Below, piece by piece: positions 26,433 to 36,100 of a stretch of DNA of 64,000 nucleotides. The translations under genes and the position numbers were made by a program. Positions within the stretch are counted from its first letter, which is position 1. Each line of letters begins with the position of its first letter. Origin of the DNA: Paenibacillus sp. ACRRY (GTDB taxonomy: Bacteria; Bacillota; Bacilli; Paenibacillales; Paenibacillaceae); the NCBI RefSeq assembly GCF_022346995.1, contig NZ_JAKRNM010000003.1, positions 310,001 to 374,000 on the forward strand, in the 5' to 3' direction. The notes under the pieces are model-generated. The model was given only the letters and a program-made list of their open reading frames with translations. It ran no database searches and was not told the DNA's origin.

Positions 26433-27962
26433 TTGGCAAACTTTGAACAACTGGGCATTCGCCCGGAATGGTGCGAAATCCTGAAACATCAGGGGATCGC
26501 CGTGCCGACACCGGTACAGGAGCGCTCGATTCCCGTACTGTTAGGCGGACGTGACATTATTGCTGAGGCACAGACAGGTACAGGAAAAACGCTGGCTTTT
26601 TTGCTGCCGATTATTCAAAAAATCAACGTATCGGACCGCTCGCCACAGGCATTGATTATTGCCCCTACGCGTGAGCTGGCCTTGCAAATTACAGAGGAAG
26701 CGAAGAAGCTGACGGCAAATGACGATAAGCTTCATGTGCTTGCTGTGTATGGCGGACAGGACGTGGAGAAACAGCTGCGCAAGCTGCAAAATGGGACTCA
26801 GATCGTCATCGGTACACCGGGGCGTCTTCTGGATCACCTGCGCCGTGGCACGCTGAAGCTCGATAACGTGAAGAAACTGGTGCTGGATGAAGCGGACCAA
26901 ATGCTGCACATGGGCTTCCTGGATGATGTAGAAACCATTCTACGTGAACTGCCACATAAACGTCAGACGATGCTCTTCTCGGCAACGATGCCGAAGGGCA
27001 TTCGCAACCTGGCGAAAAACTACATGAAAGATCCCGAGGATGTAAAAGTATCTTCGAAATCGGTTATCCCGATCAATCAGATTCGTCAGCAGGTGCTGGA
27101 ATGTACGGATCGTGGCAAGTTCGATGCGCTTCGCGGCATGATTGATACATATCGCCCGTACCTGGCGATTATTTTCTGCCGGACCAAGCGCCGTGCATCC
27201 AAGCTGAATGAGGATCTGCGCGAAGCAGGATACGAGAGCGACGAGCTTCATGGGGATCTGTCCCAATCCAAGCGCGAAAATGTCATGAAGGCATTCCGCG
27301 ACGCAAAACTGCAAATCCTCGTGGCTACCGATGTGGCGGCACGCGGACTGGATGTGGAAGGCGTAACGCATGTATTCAACTATGACATTCCACATGATGC
27401 AGAGAGCTATATCCACCGAATCGGCCGTACGGGTCGTGCCGGCGGAACGGGTCTTGCCGTGACGTTTGCAACGCAGCATGACAGACCGGAGCTTGCACGT
27501 ATTGAGGAAGGCACCAATCAGAAGCTGACCCGCATCCAGTGGACAAGCGAAGGTCCAGTGGCCTCCACCGGAGCAGCCAGACGTTCCATTAACAGTCAGG
27601 ATAATGATGAACGTTCAGGTGGGCGCTCTGCGGGAACAGGCAGTGCCCGTCGCGGCGCAGGCCGCAGCGGACGTAATGAAGGCGGCCGCGGAGGCCGTGG
27701 TTCCCGCGGCAGTGAAGGTGGACGCAGCGGTGGCCGTAGCGGCGGCCGCAGTGGCGATGAGCGCAGCGCAGGACGCGGATCGGCGCGCAGCAGCGACAGC
27801 AGTCGCGGTGCAGCAGGCCAAGGTGGCCGTGGCGGGCGCGGTGCAGGTCGCAGCGGTGATGAGCGTAGCAGCGGCTGGGCTGGCCGCAGTGCGGACAAGC
27901 GTAATTCAGGTGGACGCGGGCCAGCCAAAAGTGACCGCCGCGATTCTCGTCGCGGACGGTAA
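26433..27962 (+). CDS. DEAD-box RNA helicase with a long RGG/SGR-rich tail
   Basis: A 509-residue ATP-dependent RNA helicase. The Q-motif, AQTGTGKT (Walker A), PTRELALQ, TPGRLLDHL, VLDEADQML (DEAD), FSATMP, ATDVAARGLDVEGV and HRIGRTGRAG are all intact in residues 1-370. Residues about 385-509 are a low-complexity tail of Arg, Gly and Ser (repeated SGGRSG/GGRGGRG), as in CshA/DeaD proteins that bind RNA and the degradosome or ribosome. The start is TTG with AGAGGTG upstream; no ATG is better placed. The tail DNA is GC-rich and creates long false ORFs in other frames. Confidence 0.93.
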   Translation: MANFEQLGIRPEWCEILKHQGIAVPTPVQERSIPVLLGGRDIIAEAQTGTGKTLAFLLPIIQKINVSDRSPQALIIAPTRELALQITEEAKKLTANDDKLHVLAVYGGQDVEKQLRKLQNGTQIVIGTPGRLLDHLRRGTLKLDNVKKLVLDEADQMLHMGFLDDVETILRELPHKRQTMLFSATMPKGIRNLAKNYMKDPEDVKVSSKSVIPINQIRQQVLECTDRGKFDALRGMIDTYRPYLAIIFCRTKRRASKLNEDLREAGYESDELHGDLSQSKRENVMKAFRDAKLQILVATDVAARGLDVEGVTHVFNYDIPHDAESYIHRIGRTGRAGGTGLAVTFATQHDRPELARIEEGTNQKLTRIQWTSEGPVASTGAARRSINSQDNDERSGGRSAGTGSARRGAGRSGRNEGGRGGRGSRGSEGGRSGGRSGGRSGDERSAGRGSARSSDSSRGAAGQGGRGGRGAGRSGDERSSGWAGRSADKRNSGGRGPAKSDRRDSRRGR

Positions 27963-28042
27963 AACCTTGTCGTCCGCGGCAGTGCAGCCGCACTGGACGA
28001 TCAGTTTGAAGCCATGCCTAGGATAACGGCATGGCGAGAATA

Positions 28043-28115
28043 TGAGAGCACTCGCGTACCAATGTACAGAGTGCTTGATGAGAGGGTCGCGACGAATTCC
28101 GTCGCGGCCCTTTTT
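28043..28115 (+). terminator. Two hairpins and terminator after the helicase gene
   Basis: AGCACTC/GAGTGCT (28046-28074) with an inner GTAC/GTAC comes first. Then GGGTCGCGACG/CGTCGCGGCCC forms a GC-rich stem ending in five T (28085-28115). The second is a strong intrinsic terminator. The rest of the 27963-28301 gap holds no convincing gene. Confidence 0.88.
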
Positions 28116-28301
28116 ACATATGCGGTATTGCACGCAACGCTCTGCCTTCTGGAACGTATTGGATAGATATGTTGAAATATGTGAAAGAGCCATCGCTCGG
28201 ATTCCATGGTGCATATGTGGATAATGCGGGTATACAAGAAGTGGGAAAATCTCGCCAGCTGGCATATGGGTCATGATGAAGCAGGCAGACCGGAGGTTTT
28301 C

Positions 28302-28493
28302 ATGAATACATATCCTCTAATACAGGAGCAGCGCAAGATCCTGCCATTTTACTGGCTGTTTACACGATTGATGATGTGGATCGGCCTGCTGGGTATTCTC
28401 TTTATCTGTGTGCCGCTCCTGGTCTATCAATTCAAGGTGGCTGCACGTGAAGCTTCGAACAAAAAGTACAATGACAAATCAACACACAGATAG
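28302..28493 (+). CDS. Small single-span membrane protein
   Basis: A 63-residue protein with one hydrophobic segment (about residues 20-43) and a charged C-terminal tail. The ATG at 28302 follows GGAGG (28291-28295); the frame is open upstream, but those residues have no ribosome site. It is 33 bases before the next membrane protein gene and probably co-transcribed. I do not recognise a family. Confidence 0.65.
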   Translation: MNTYPLIQEQRKILPFYWLFTRLMMWIGLLGILFICVPLLVYQFKVAAREASNKKYNDKSTHR

Positions 28494-28526
28494 GGTGTGA
28501 ATAGAAGGATAACGAAGGAGGCGGGC

Positions 28527-29699
28527 ATGGGTACGGATGATAACTCCCTGAACAGCTTCCAGGAGCTGATTGAGAAACAAAGACCAATGAGGCCGACTGT
28601 GAAGTCGAAGCTAACCACAAATCGGATCGTGGGGAGCGCGATGGTCGTCTTGCCGCTGGTGCTGATAGTCCTGCATTTCTCCGCGGAAACGTGGTTTCTG
28701 CTGGGGCTTGTCCCTTTTGGTGCGGTGTTATTTTATCGTTCAATGACATCTTTGCGTATGGAAGCGAGGCGTGAATCTCACCCGTCCTATACGAAGCTTG
28801 ATACCAAGGAAGTAAGTTACGCCAGTTGGAATCCACGTTCCGACATATCTGAAGAAAATCGATTTGACGTTTCCTGTATCGAGCATGCATATTATGGCAG
28901 GCATACCGTAGAGCATCTGCACTATTATCTGGAGAAAACCCCGGAGACAGCGATCATGCCGCCCGTCATTCATTTCATTTATGATCAAAACTTGAAGCGG
29001 AGAGTCCACAGCGTTATCTTTCTGGACGAAAGGGATGCAGAGAAATGGCTGCAATCTCTCTCTTCACTGCAGGTTCCATTGAAGTTTACAGCCGAGCCCA
29101 CCTCGGACCAGATGACGGAAGTAGAGCTGCTGGATAAGCTCCTGAACGACAGGGATCAGAAGCCGTTTCTTTACAAGCGGAATGTGGATCGGCAATTTTA
29201 CAATTACTTGGATAGGGTAGACGAAGAGTTTCATCGGGCATATGAGGAAGGCAGTCTGTCGAAAGAGGAGGAAGAAGAATTCCTTCAGAGAGTACGTGCA
29301 TATCAGGAAAAGGAACGTAATGCCTCAGCATGGATGAGTGTTGGGCCGGGCTGGTTTGTTTTTCTGCTTCAGTGGGGTGTGGCCTACTACCTGGGTCTGG
29401 AGGCAGCGCAGGGCAAGATCGAAGCGGAGCACTGGTTAACACCGAGTATATATATCATGGGATTAAGTTTGCTGTTTTTTATATTGGTCAAAAGACTTCG
29501 CTGGAAGCAGATTCTCATATACGCGATAGGTTCCTTTATCAACCTGATGGTAGCAAGTATGGTCCTGGAGCTTCTGGATCATAGCGAGCCCACAGCGCAA
29601 ATGTACGTTTCCTTATATGGCAGCGTGTTGTTGTGCTCCGTACTGCTCTGGATTCCATACGTCCTAATCTACCCCTTGAAGGCAAGAAAAAGGGATTAA
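28527..29699 (+). CDS. Membrane protein of unknown function
   Basis: A 390-residue protein with two N-terminal helices (about residues 40-80), a large hydrophilic middle rich in Glu and Lys that includes a run of five Glu, and four C-terminal helices (about residues 270-385). AACGAAGGAGGCGGG supports the ATG at 28527 over 28497. The middle region has a PH-like/YcxB-like feel (a short two-helix anchor followed by a beta-rich domain), but I cannot support a family name. Confidence 0.7.
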   Translation: MGTDDNSLNSFQELIEKQRPMRPTVKSKLTTNRIVGSAMVVLPLVLIVLHFSAETWFLLGLVPFGAVLFYRSMTSLRMEARRESHPSYTKLDTKEVSYASWNPRSDISEENRFDVSCIEHAYYGRHTVEHLHYYLEKTPETAIMPPVIHFIYDQNLKRRVHSVIFLDERDAEKWLQSLSSLQVPLKFTAEPTSDQMTEVELLDKLLNDRDQKPFLYKRNVDRQFYNYLDRVDEEFHRAYEEGSLSKEEEEEFLQRVRAYQEKERNASAWMSVGPGWFVFLLQWGVAYYLGLEAAQGKIEAEHWLTPSIYIMGLSLLFFILVKRLRWKQILIYAIGSFINLMVASMVLELLDHSEPTAQMYVSLYGSVLLCSVLLWIPYVLIYPLKARKRD

Positions 29700-29746
29700 C
29701 ATGGCAGACGGATTCGACATGAGCCGTTATGCAGTTGTTTGAAAAA

Positions 29747-29783
29747 AGCACCCTATTCTCATGTGAGAATAAGGTGCTCTTTG
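29747..29783. terminator. Bidirectional terminator between convergent genes
   Basis: AGCACCCTATTCTCA and TGAGAATAAGGTGCT pair with a small internal bulge. On the plus strand TCTTT follows; on the minus strand the stem is followed by six T, so it also serves the minus-strand gene ending at 29909. Confidence 0.85.
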
Positions 29784-29908
29784 GGTTGTGGACAGGTGGA
29801 TATTGTATAGGATTGCTCTTGCATATTCTTGTCCCCAAAATCGATGCAGGGGTTCTTGGGAATTACGTCGTCTATATATTAGGGAATCATTGTGCACGAA
29901 AATGCTCT

Positions 29909-30841
29909 TTAGGAATGAATCTCGGTAACGTTGTCCCGATATTTCTCGTTATATACTCTCCCAACGGATTCGGCCAAACCGCCACGTGCCTTGCCAGGAT
30001 ACAGCTCAAGCGTACGATAGAGACGCATGAACCGGTCTTTGGGCATAAAGCGTGCGTAGCGGGTAATAAGACTTGGGAATAACTCGATATATTTGCTTTT
30101 ACGCACAGCCGCGGCAGCTACAGCAGTCAGAATCTGAATTCCGTTGTGCAGCTGCAAAATGTTAACTTCGTATGTGGCGATATACCGGATCGCATCTTCA
30201 CGAATCAACTCCGGCTTAAGCCGGGCGATTTCACCTATATATTCGGCGAGCAGCCGCTCGAAGCTGCGCAGCAGCAGGGGCTGGAGCTGCAGATCCATAT
30301 CACTTCGCAGCACGAAGGATTGCAGCAGGGCAACCTGCTGCAGACGTATCCGATCATTGTAGACGAGTGATCCAATCTCGCGCAGCATCTCATAAGCGAG
30401 GGCCTCGTCTTCTTTGCGGGCTTCGGCAACGAGCGCCCAGTTTCGGTTGATCCCCTGACGGATGTCCTCCCGGTCTTCGTTTAACATGCGCTTCATCTGC
30501 CGGTTCTGCTGGGCAGGGAAGGTACGGTGATGCATGAAGATGAGCCATCCAATCAGCAGCAGGGTCACGGTGGCTGCCATCATGGTCTGATCCGTTGTTT
30601 CACCGAAGTAGGTGGCGGCAGCTCCGAGTATAACGGCAAGGAACAGATCGCGCGCGATCCGGCGCTTCACTCGTGAGCCGGCACGCTCCTGGACAGAAAC
30701 GAGGGCGCTGCGACCACAGGAGGTACAGTCATCCTCCCACAAGCAGGTATATTGTCCACAACGCTTGCAGACGTGCAGCTTCTCAAAGGCATAGGTCGTT
30801 CGGTTAAAAGGTCTGATGGATACCACTTGTTTGGTACTCAT
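29909..30841 (-). CDS. Zinc-ribbon membrane protein of unknown function
   Basis: A 310-residue protein. An N-terminal zinc ribbon (CKRC ... CTSC, about residues 25-42) is followed by a basic stretch, two hydrophobic helices (about residues 67-105) and a large alpha-helical C-terminal domain rich in Leu, Arg and Glu (about residues 120-300). Its start is 2 bases after the stop of a 47-residue membrane protein, so the two form a small operon. They are transcribed away from the tubulin-like operon, sharing its upstream region. The function is unknown; the ribbon-plus-helices layout suggests an adaptor at the membrane. Confidence 0.75.
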   Translation of the reverse strand: MSTKQVVSIRPFNRTTYAFEKLHVCKRCGQYTCLWEDDCTSCGRSALVSVQERAGSRVKRRIARDLFLAVILGAAATYFGETTDQTMMAATVTLLLIGWLIFMHHRTFPAQQNRQMKRMLNEDREDIRQGINRNWALVAEARKEDEALAYEMLREIGSLVYNDRIRLQQVALLQSFVLRSDMDLQLQPLLLRSFERLLAEYIGEIARLKPELIREDAIRYIATYEVNILQLHNGIQILTAVAAAAVRKSKYIELFPSLITRYARFMPKDRFMRLYRTLELYPGKARGGLAESVGRVYNEKYRDNVTEIHS

Positions 30842-30843
30842 GC

Positions 30844-30987
30844 TTAATCACGCTCACCATTCAGTATAGTGTATAGGGTACGGTCCGAATCCTCTGATGT
30901 TACGGGTTTGCGACCCTGGAAAAAGAGCGAGATTCCTTTTATAAGGACAAAAAGAAACAATATGGCGAGGCATCCGTATGTAACCAT
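30844..30987 (-). CDS. 47-residue membrane protein
   Basis: MVTYGCLAILFLFVLIKG opens a single membrane span followed by a short basic then acidic tail. The minus strand has AGAAAGGA about 9 bases before this ATG, so the longer frame up to 31071 is not needed. It is probably co-translated with the zinc-ribbon membrane protein that follows 2 bases later. Confidence 0.6.
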   Translation of the reverse strand: MVTYGCLAILFLFVLIKGISLFFQGRKPVTSEDSDRTLYTILNGERD

Positions 30988-31225
30988 AATCGATTCCTTT
31001 CTAGGCATAGTTGTTATGCAGAATAGTGTAAATCTGAAACACGGTTTCGTTATATTGCAGTTTACTGGCAATAACTATATCATATTTCCATAGTTGGAAT
31101 TAAAATGCCAGCAAGAGCGCCGAATAGGTCGATTTTTGTCAGTCATTACAAAACTGTAACTCAAGATAGGGGTGCTTTTCAGAATATATTAGTAGACTGT
31201 TAAGATTTCCTTAAGGCTTGACGCC

Positions 31226-31231
31226 TATAAT
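31226..31231 (+). promoter_or_regulatory. Possible -10 element of the tubulin-like operon
   Basis: A consensus TATAAT lies 44 bases before the first gene of the operon, in the divergent region shared with the zinc-ribbon pair. No good -35 is seen at the usual distance, so it may need an activator or an alternative sigma factor. Confidence 0.4.
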
Positions 31232-31274
31232 AAACTATTCCCATTTTAATCTCAAACGTGAAGGAGTACACCCA

Positions 31275-33068
31275 ATGCTGCGGACACGCAAAATACGCTG
31301 GCTTAGCGGAACCCTGGTTCTGCTGACATTTCTAACGCTGCTGCTGCCTAAGGCGTTGCTGCCCCAAGCTGCAGCTGCTCAGGCACAGACGAGCGGGATC
31401 GACGCCGTACTTGTAGCCGATGTAAGTAACTCGATGAATACAAGTGACCGTGACAAGATCAGTAATGAAGCCATGAAAATGTTTATCGATATGCTGCCGG
31501 TCCAGGGGGACAAGGTAGGGATTGTTGCTTATACCGATCAGGTAGAGCGAGAAAAAGCGCTGCTGGAGATTCAGTCCGATGCGGACAAGAGCAGCCTGAA
31601 GAACTTTATTGATCAGCTCGGCCGCGGGCCATACACTGATATTTCCGTCGGGGTGGCTGAAGCGGTGAATGTGCTGAATCATGGTGCAGATGCATCGCAC
31701 TCACCCATGATCGTACTGCTTGCAGACGGCAACAATGATTTTAACAAAACCAAAGGTCGCACCCAGGCACAGTCTGATGCAGATCTGGCGAAGGCCGTTC
31801 AAGAAGCACAGGATCAGGGCATTCCGGTCTATACGATCGGACTGAACGCAGATGGCAAACTGAACAAGGATGCGCTAGCTGATCTGGCCAGTCAGACAGG
31901 AGGCAAGTCATTCATCACGGATACGCCGGATGATCTGCCGCAGATTCTGAGTGAGATATTTGCAGATCATGCCAAGCTGAATGTCGTGAAATTGCCTTCC
32001 ATCACAGGCAACGGCAATTTTCAGGAAGTTACCGTCAACGTGCCAAATGACAGCGTGCTTGAAGCCAACATTTCCATTATGTCTTCCAAGCAGGTGGAGA
32101 TTGAATTGACTGATCCTTCGGGCAAAGCGGTGGATCTGAACTCGGATGCAGCCAAGCTCTCGACTTCCAAAAGTTATTCACTGGTCAAGCTGCTTAAGCC
32201 TCAGGAAGGCGACTGGAAACTTCGGGTAAAAGGGGCTCCGAAAGACAGCATTGATATCAACCTGCTGTTCAACTATGATCTGCAGCTCGTCGTGGACCCA
32301 ATTAAGACCAAGTCCTATACAAAGGGCGACAAGGTGGACCTGACGGCCAAGTTGGAAAATGGAGGCCAGCCGCTCCAGGATAACGATCTGTATGCAGATA
32401 TGAAGGCGACCTTGGTCGTGAACGATCTGGATACGAACAAGAGTGAGGAGCATCCGCTGGAGAATACGGGCAGCGGCTTTGCAGGTACCTTTGAAGTGCC
32501 GGACAATCATAACTATGAACTGGTGATTCGTGCGGAAGAGGACAGCTTCTACCGCGAAAGTGCACCCATCGCCATCAATGCAGGCGGTACGGCAGGTGCG
32601 GGCACACAGCCAACCACCTCAGGTGGTGAGCAGGACAAGCCGTTTCCATGGTTGCCTGTGATTTTGGGAGTCGTAGCCTTGCTGGTGATTGGAGTTGGTG
32701 CCTGGTTCCTGATGGGCTGGCTGAAACGCAAAAATCGCGGCTTTGTCGGCCAGATCATTGTCGAGATTCGGGATGAGAACACCGGAGACAAGTCCTATCC
32801 ACAATACAAAAAACTGGCATCCTTCCGGGGCAGATTCCATCTGCACCAGCTCTTACAGCTGGATCCGGAATTGAAGGAAACCGAGAAGTATATATTTACG
32901 CCAAGCAATGGAGACCGAATTATTATTCGCAATACCGCGGGCGGGACATTGGAGAAATCCGGACGTGCCGTTGATGCAAGCTCAGGCGTTGAACTGAAGA
33001 ACGGTGACCGGCTGAGCATCCCGCTGCAACAGGCGGATAAGACGATTTTGATTGAGTATCTGGTATAA
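31275..33068 (+). CDS. Secreted, membrane-anchored VWA-domain protein (tubulin-like operon, gene 1)
   Basis: A 597-residue protein with a signal peptide (cleavage near AAAAQA, about residues 35-40). A von Willebrand A domain follows with an intact metal site (DVSNSMN, about residues 46-52; the T of GPYTDISVG; VLLADGNND) and then a beta-rich region. One membrane helix (about residues 457-480) precedes a cytoplasmic tail of about 110 residues containing GDRIIIRNTAGGTLEKSGR. GAAGGAGT precedes the ATG; the open frame upstream to 31218 lacks a site. The VWA domain should face outside and the tail inside. It opens a seven-gene operon with a tubulin-like GTPase. Confidence 0.85.
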   Translation: MLRTRKIRWLSGTLVLLTFLTLLLPKALLPQAAAAQAQTSGIDAVLVADVSNSMNTSDRDKISNEAMKMFIDMLPVQGDKVGIVAYTDQVEREKALLEIQSDADKSSLKNFIDQLGRGPYTDISVGVAEAVNVLNHGADASHSPMIVLLADGNNDFNKTKGRTQAQSDADLAKAVQEAQDQGIPVYTIGLNADGKLNKDALADLASQTGGKSFITDTPDDLPQILSEIFADHAKLNVVKLPSITGNGNFQEVTVNVPNDSVLEANISIMSSKQVEIELTDPSGKAVDLNSDAAKLSTSKSYSLVKLLKPQEGDWKLRVKGAPKDSIDINLLFNYDLQLVVDPIKTKSYTKGDKVDLTAKLENGGQPLQDNDLYADMKATLVVNDLDTNKSEEHPLENTGSGFAGTFEVPDNHNYELVIRAEEDSFYRESAPIAINAGGTAGAGTQPTTSGGEQDKPFPWLPVILGVVALLVIGVGAWFLMGWLKRKNRGFVGQIIVEIRDENTGDKSYPQYKKLASFRGRFHLHQLLQLDPELKETEKYIFTPSNGDRIIIRNTAGGTLEKSGRAVDASSGVELKNGDRLSIPLQQADKTILIEYLV

Positions 33069-33122
33069 GAAGTTTGAATGCCTAAGCAAGGCATGTGCGT
33101 TGAACAAAAGGGAGGACATGGA

Positions 33123-36100
33123 ATGAAACCAATTGTCAGAGAACATATTCAGCAGCTGGATGTATCGCTAGGCGGAGGGATTGTCAGCGAGAAGATCAGG
33201 GTCGATTCGATTGACAATCCGATCCTGATTATCGGTCTTGGAGGAACGGGAATTGATGCGCTGCTGCGCCTTAAATATCAGATTAACCGTCGCTTCAAGC
33301 TGCCTCAGGATCCGGTATCCAAGAAAAAAATGGACAAGCCGGACAACGTGGAATTTCTCGCGTTTGAAACCAACGAGCAGGACCGTGCGAAGAAGTACAA
33401 AGGCATCGGACTGGACCCGATTAACGAATTCGTCCTGCTGTCCAATGCCGAGATCGGCGGACTGCTGCAGAATCGCAGCGTACTGGAGCCGTATATTACG
33501 GACTGGCTGTCTCCGGAACTGAGCATTACGGACGGCATGAATGGAGCAGCAGGGGTACGTCAGGCTGGACGGTTGCTGCTGTTCACCAAGATCAATCAGG
33601 TCGTGCAGGCAATCGACAAAAAGATCAAAACATTATCCGTAGGCACCAACAAAAAGCTGATGGTATTCCTGCTTACCGGTTTGTCCGGGGGTACGGGTAG
33701 TGGCTGCTTCCTCGATATCTCCTATATCGTGCGCGGTATCATTGAACGGGATCACGGTTCTGCCGGGATCGACCGCGTCAATACGCTGGGTTACCTGTTT
33801 ACGCCAGACGTGAATCTATCGAACAAAAGCTTGAGCGAGCACACACGCGAATATATTCGCAAAAACGGCTATGCTGCGCTCAAAGAGCTGGATTACTGGA
33901 TGAATGTCGACAGCCGCGGCGAGCGTTTCACGCAGAAATACGGCAATATCCTGAATGTTAATTCACCGCTGCCGCCGTTTAACCTGTGTCACCTAATTTC
34001 GGCAACGAATACGGAAGGTAAGCTGCTGGAGAATGCCTATGACTACTGCATGAACGTGACGGCCGAGAATATCACCAACTTCATGGCCAGCGAGGAGAAA
34101 CAGTCGGGCGAAGAATTCGCAATTCACGATTATATCAGTAACATCCGTACCAACATTGCACAGATGAACAAGGCATATCCGGCCAACTATGATTACAACA
34201 TTATCGGTGCTTCCTCAGCGGTACTGCCGATTGAAGAGATGACGACGTATCTGGCTTACCGGATGTTCGACAAAATGAGCACCATGTTCTCCAAAGCTCC
34301 GAACCAGGAGGATACGGAGAAGTTTGCCCGCAAGCTGGGCATCGATCTCGAAAGTGTTGTGAAGTCCTTCGAGTCCCGCGTGCCAGAGCCGCTGCCGGGT
34401 TATCAGAACAGTGAGCGTCTGTCGTACGGCAATGTTGTGAAATCACAGGTAGTGAACATGGACACCGAGCTGGAGCAGAACTTCCTGGCCCGTGCCCGCG
34501 AAGAATATATCAAGGCGAAGAAACAACTGCCGGGCGAGATTGCCGGTCAGTTTACCGAACAGATCCGGCGCATGTTTTTGCATCCCGAACAGGGTCCGTT
34601 CTACGTTTCCCGTCTGATCTACACCGAAAAAGGCTTCTGTGTACTGAAGATGATCCAGTCGTATATCGAAACGCTGCGGGAGAATGCATTCCGCATTCCG
34701 CGTGATATTGAAGCTGCGCAGGAGCAATCGGAGGAGAAACTGGGTGACGCGAAGAGTGCCTTCGTCTCCAAAGAGAAGAAAAAGAATGCTTATATTGAAG
34801 CTAAAATTCATGAGTACTGGCTGCACGCCGACGTGGAACGCAACGATCAGATGATCGAGTTCTATGAGGATCTGTATGAACTGCTGAATCAGGAGAACAG
34901 CCGCATCTACAATGTGTTTACCGAGACGCTGAATGCGCTCAGCTCGATCTTCTCCAAAAACGGAGATATTCTGACGCGCGGCGAAGAACAGTCCGATCAC
35001 AAAGGCAACAAAACCTACTACTGGAACGTTGTTAGTGTACCGGATATCGTCAATGTGGTGGATGGGCTGCTGGACAAGCGCGACACGGATGACCTGATCC
35101 GCGACTTCTCCCGTGAGCTCCTGGAGAACTCCAACCAGTGGGTGAAGGAAAACGAGATCGACGTGGTCAGCTCCATTTCGGACTTCCTGACGGAGAAATT
35201 CGGGGACCTCATTACCCGTTCCATGGAAGATTTCCTGGTGATCAAATACGGGCAGGATGAGTCTGTTGAGAAATTCGTGGAGCGTCACATCGCTGGCAAG
35301 CTGGATGATGAGGCCGTTCCGGTGTTCAACCTGAGCAACAGCACAGGCAGTCTGCATTTCCCGTCATGGGGATTCGTCTCTGTGCCGACACAGGCGCCAG
35401 GCATTCTCAAAGGGATTCGCAATTATCAGAACAATGCGGTGGGCAAATCCCACTTTACCGTCAAGGAAAGTGAAGTCCGCAACCGGATTTTCTGGCTGAA
35501 TACGCGCAACGGGGTACCACTGTTTGTGTATACGCCGCTCAAAGTATATGAAGAAAGCTATGAACGCACCATTTTGGACAAGGAAGGCATCGGTCGCCAT
35601 CTGGTGCAGACGGAGAAAAACAACTGGACCTACCTGCCATCTCCGATTCCCGAAAAGTCCTGGGGCGATGTCTACGAGAATGCCCGGGTGAAGCAGTATA
35701 ACGCGCGGGTACGTACCGAATTCGAGCAAGCGATTGGATACAACATCATTACGGCCAAAACAATTGATGAAAATACGAGCAATCGTTATGCCGTTGTTAC
35801 AACGGAACCGTTTGACCTGACCGCGAAGCTGAATGCTTACGACATGCGTCTGACGTCGACGACCCCGAATCTGGGTGAGGTAAAACGGGCAGTTACCGAA
35901 CTGAAACGTCTGCAATCCGAAGGGCTGCCGCGTGTAGGGATCAAGGATATTTTCGGCAGTATTAATGAAGATATGGCCAAAGAAAACCTGGTACGTTCCC
36001 CGCAGCTTATCGCACGGGTACGTGAAGAACTGGCGAAGATGAATGCCATCTCGGCCAAAGTGGCTGAACTGGAAGGCATCCTGGCACAGCATCAGGATGA

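Noticed and set aside
27589..28026. Overlapping frames on both strands at the helicase tail
   Set aside because: They arise from the repetitive GC-rich RGG-coding DNA and have single-residue-biased translations.
34443..35357. A 304-codon minus-strand frame inside the tubulin-like gene
   Set aside because: Shadow ORF opposite a conserved coding region; Leu/His-rich translation without domain signals.
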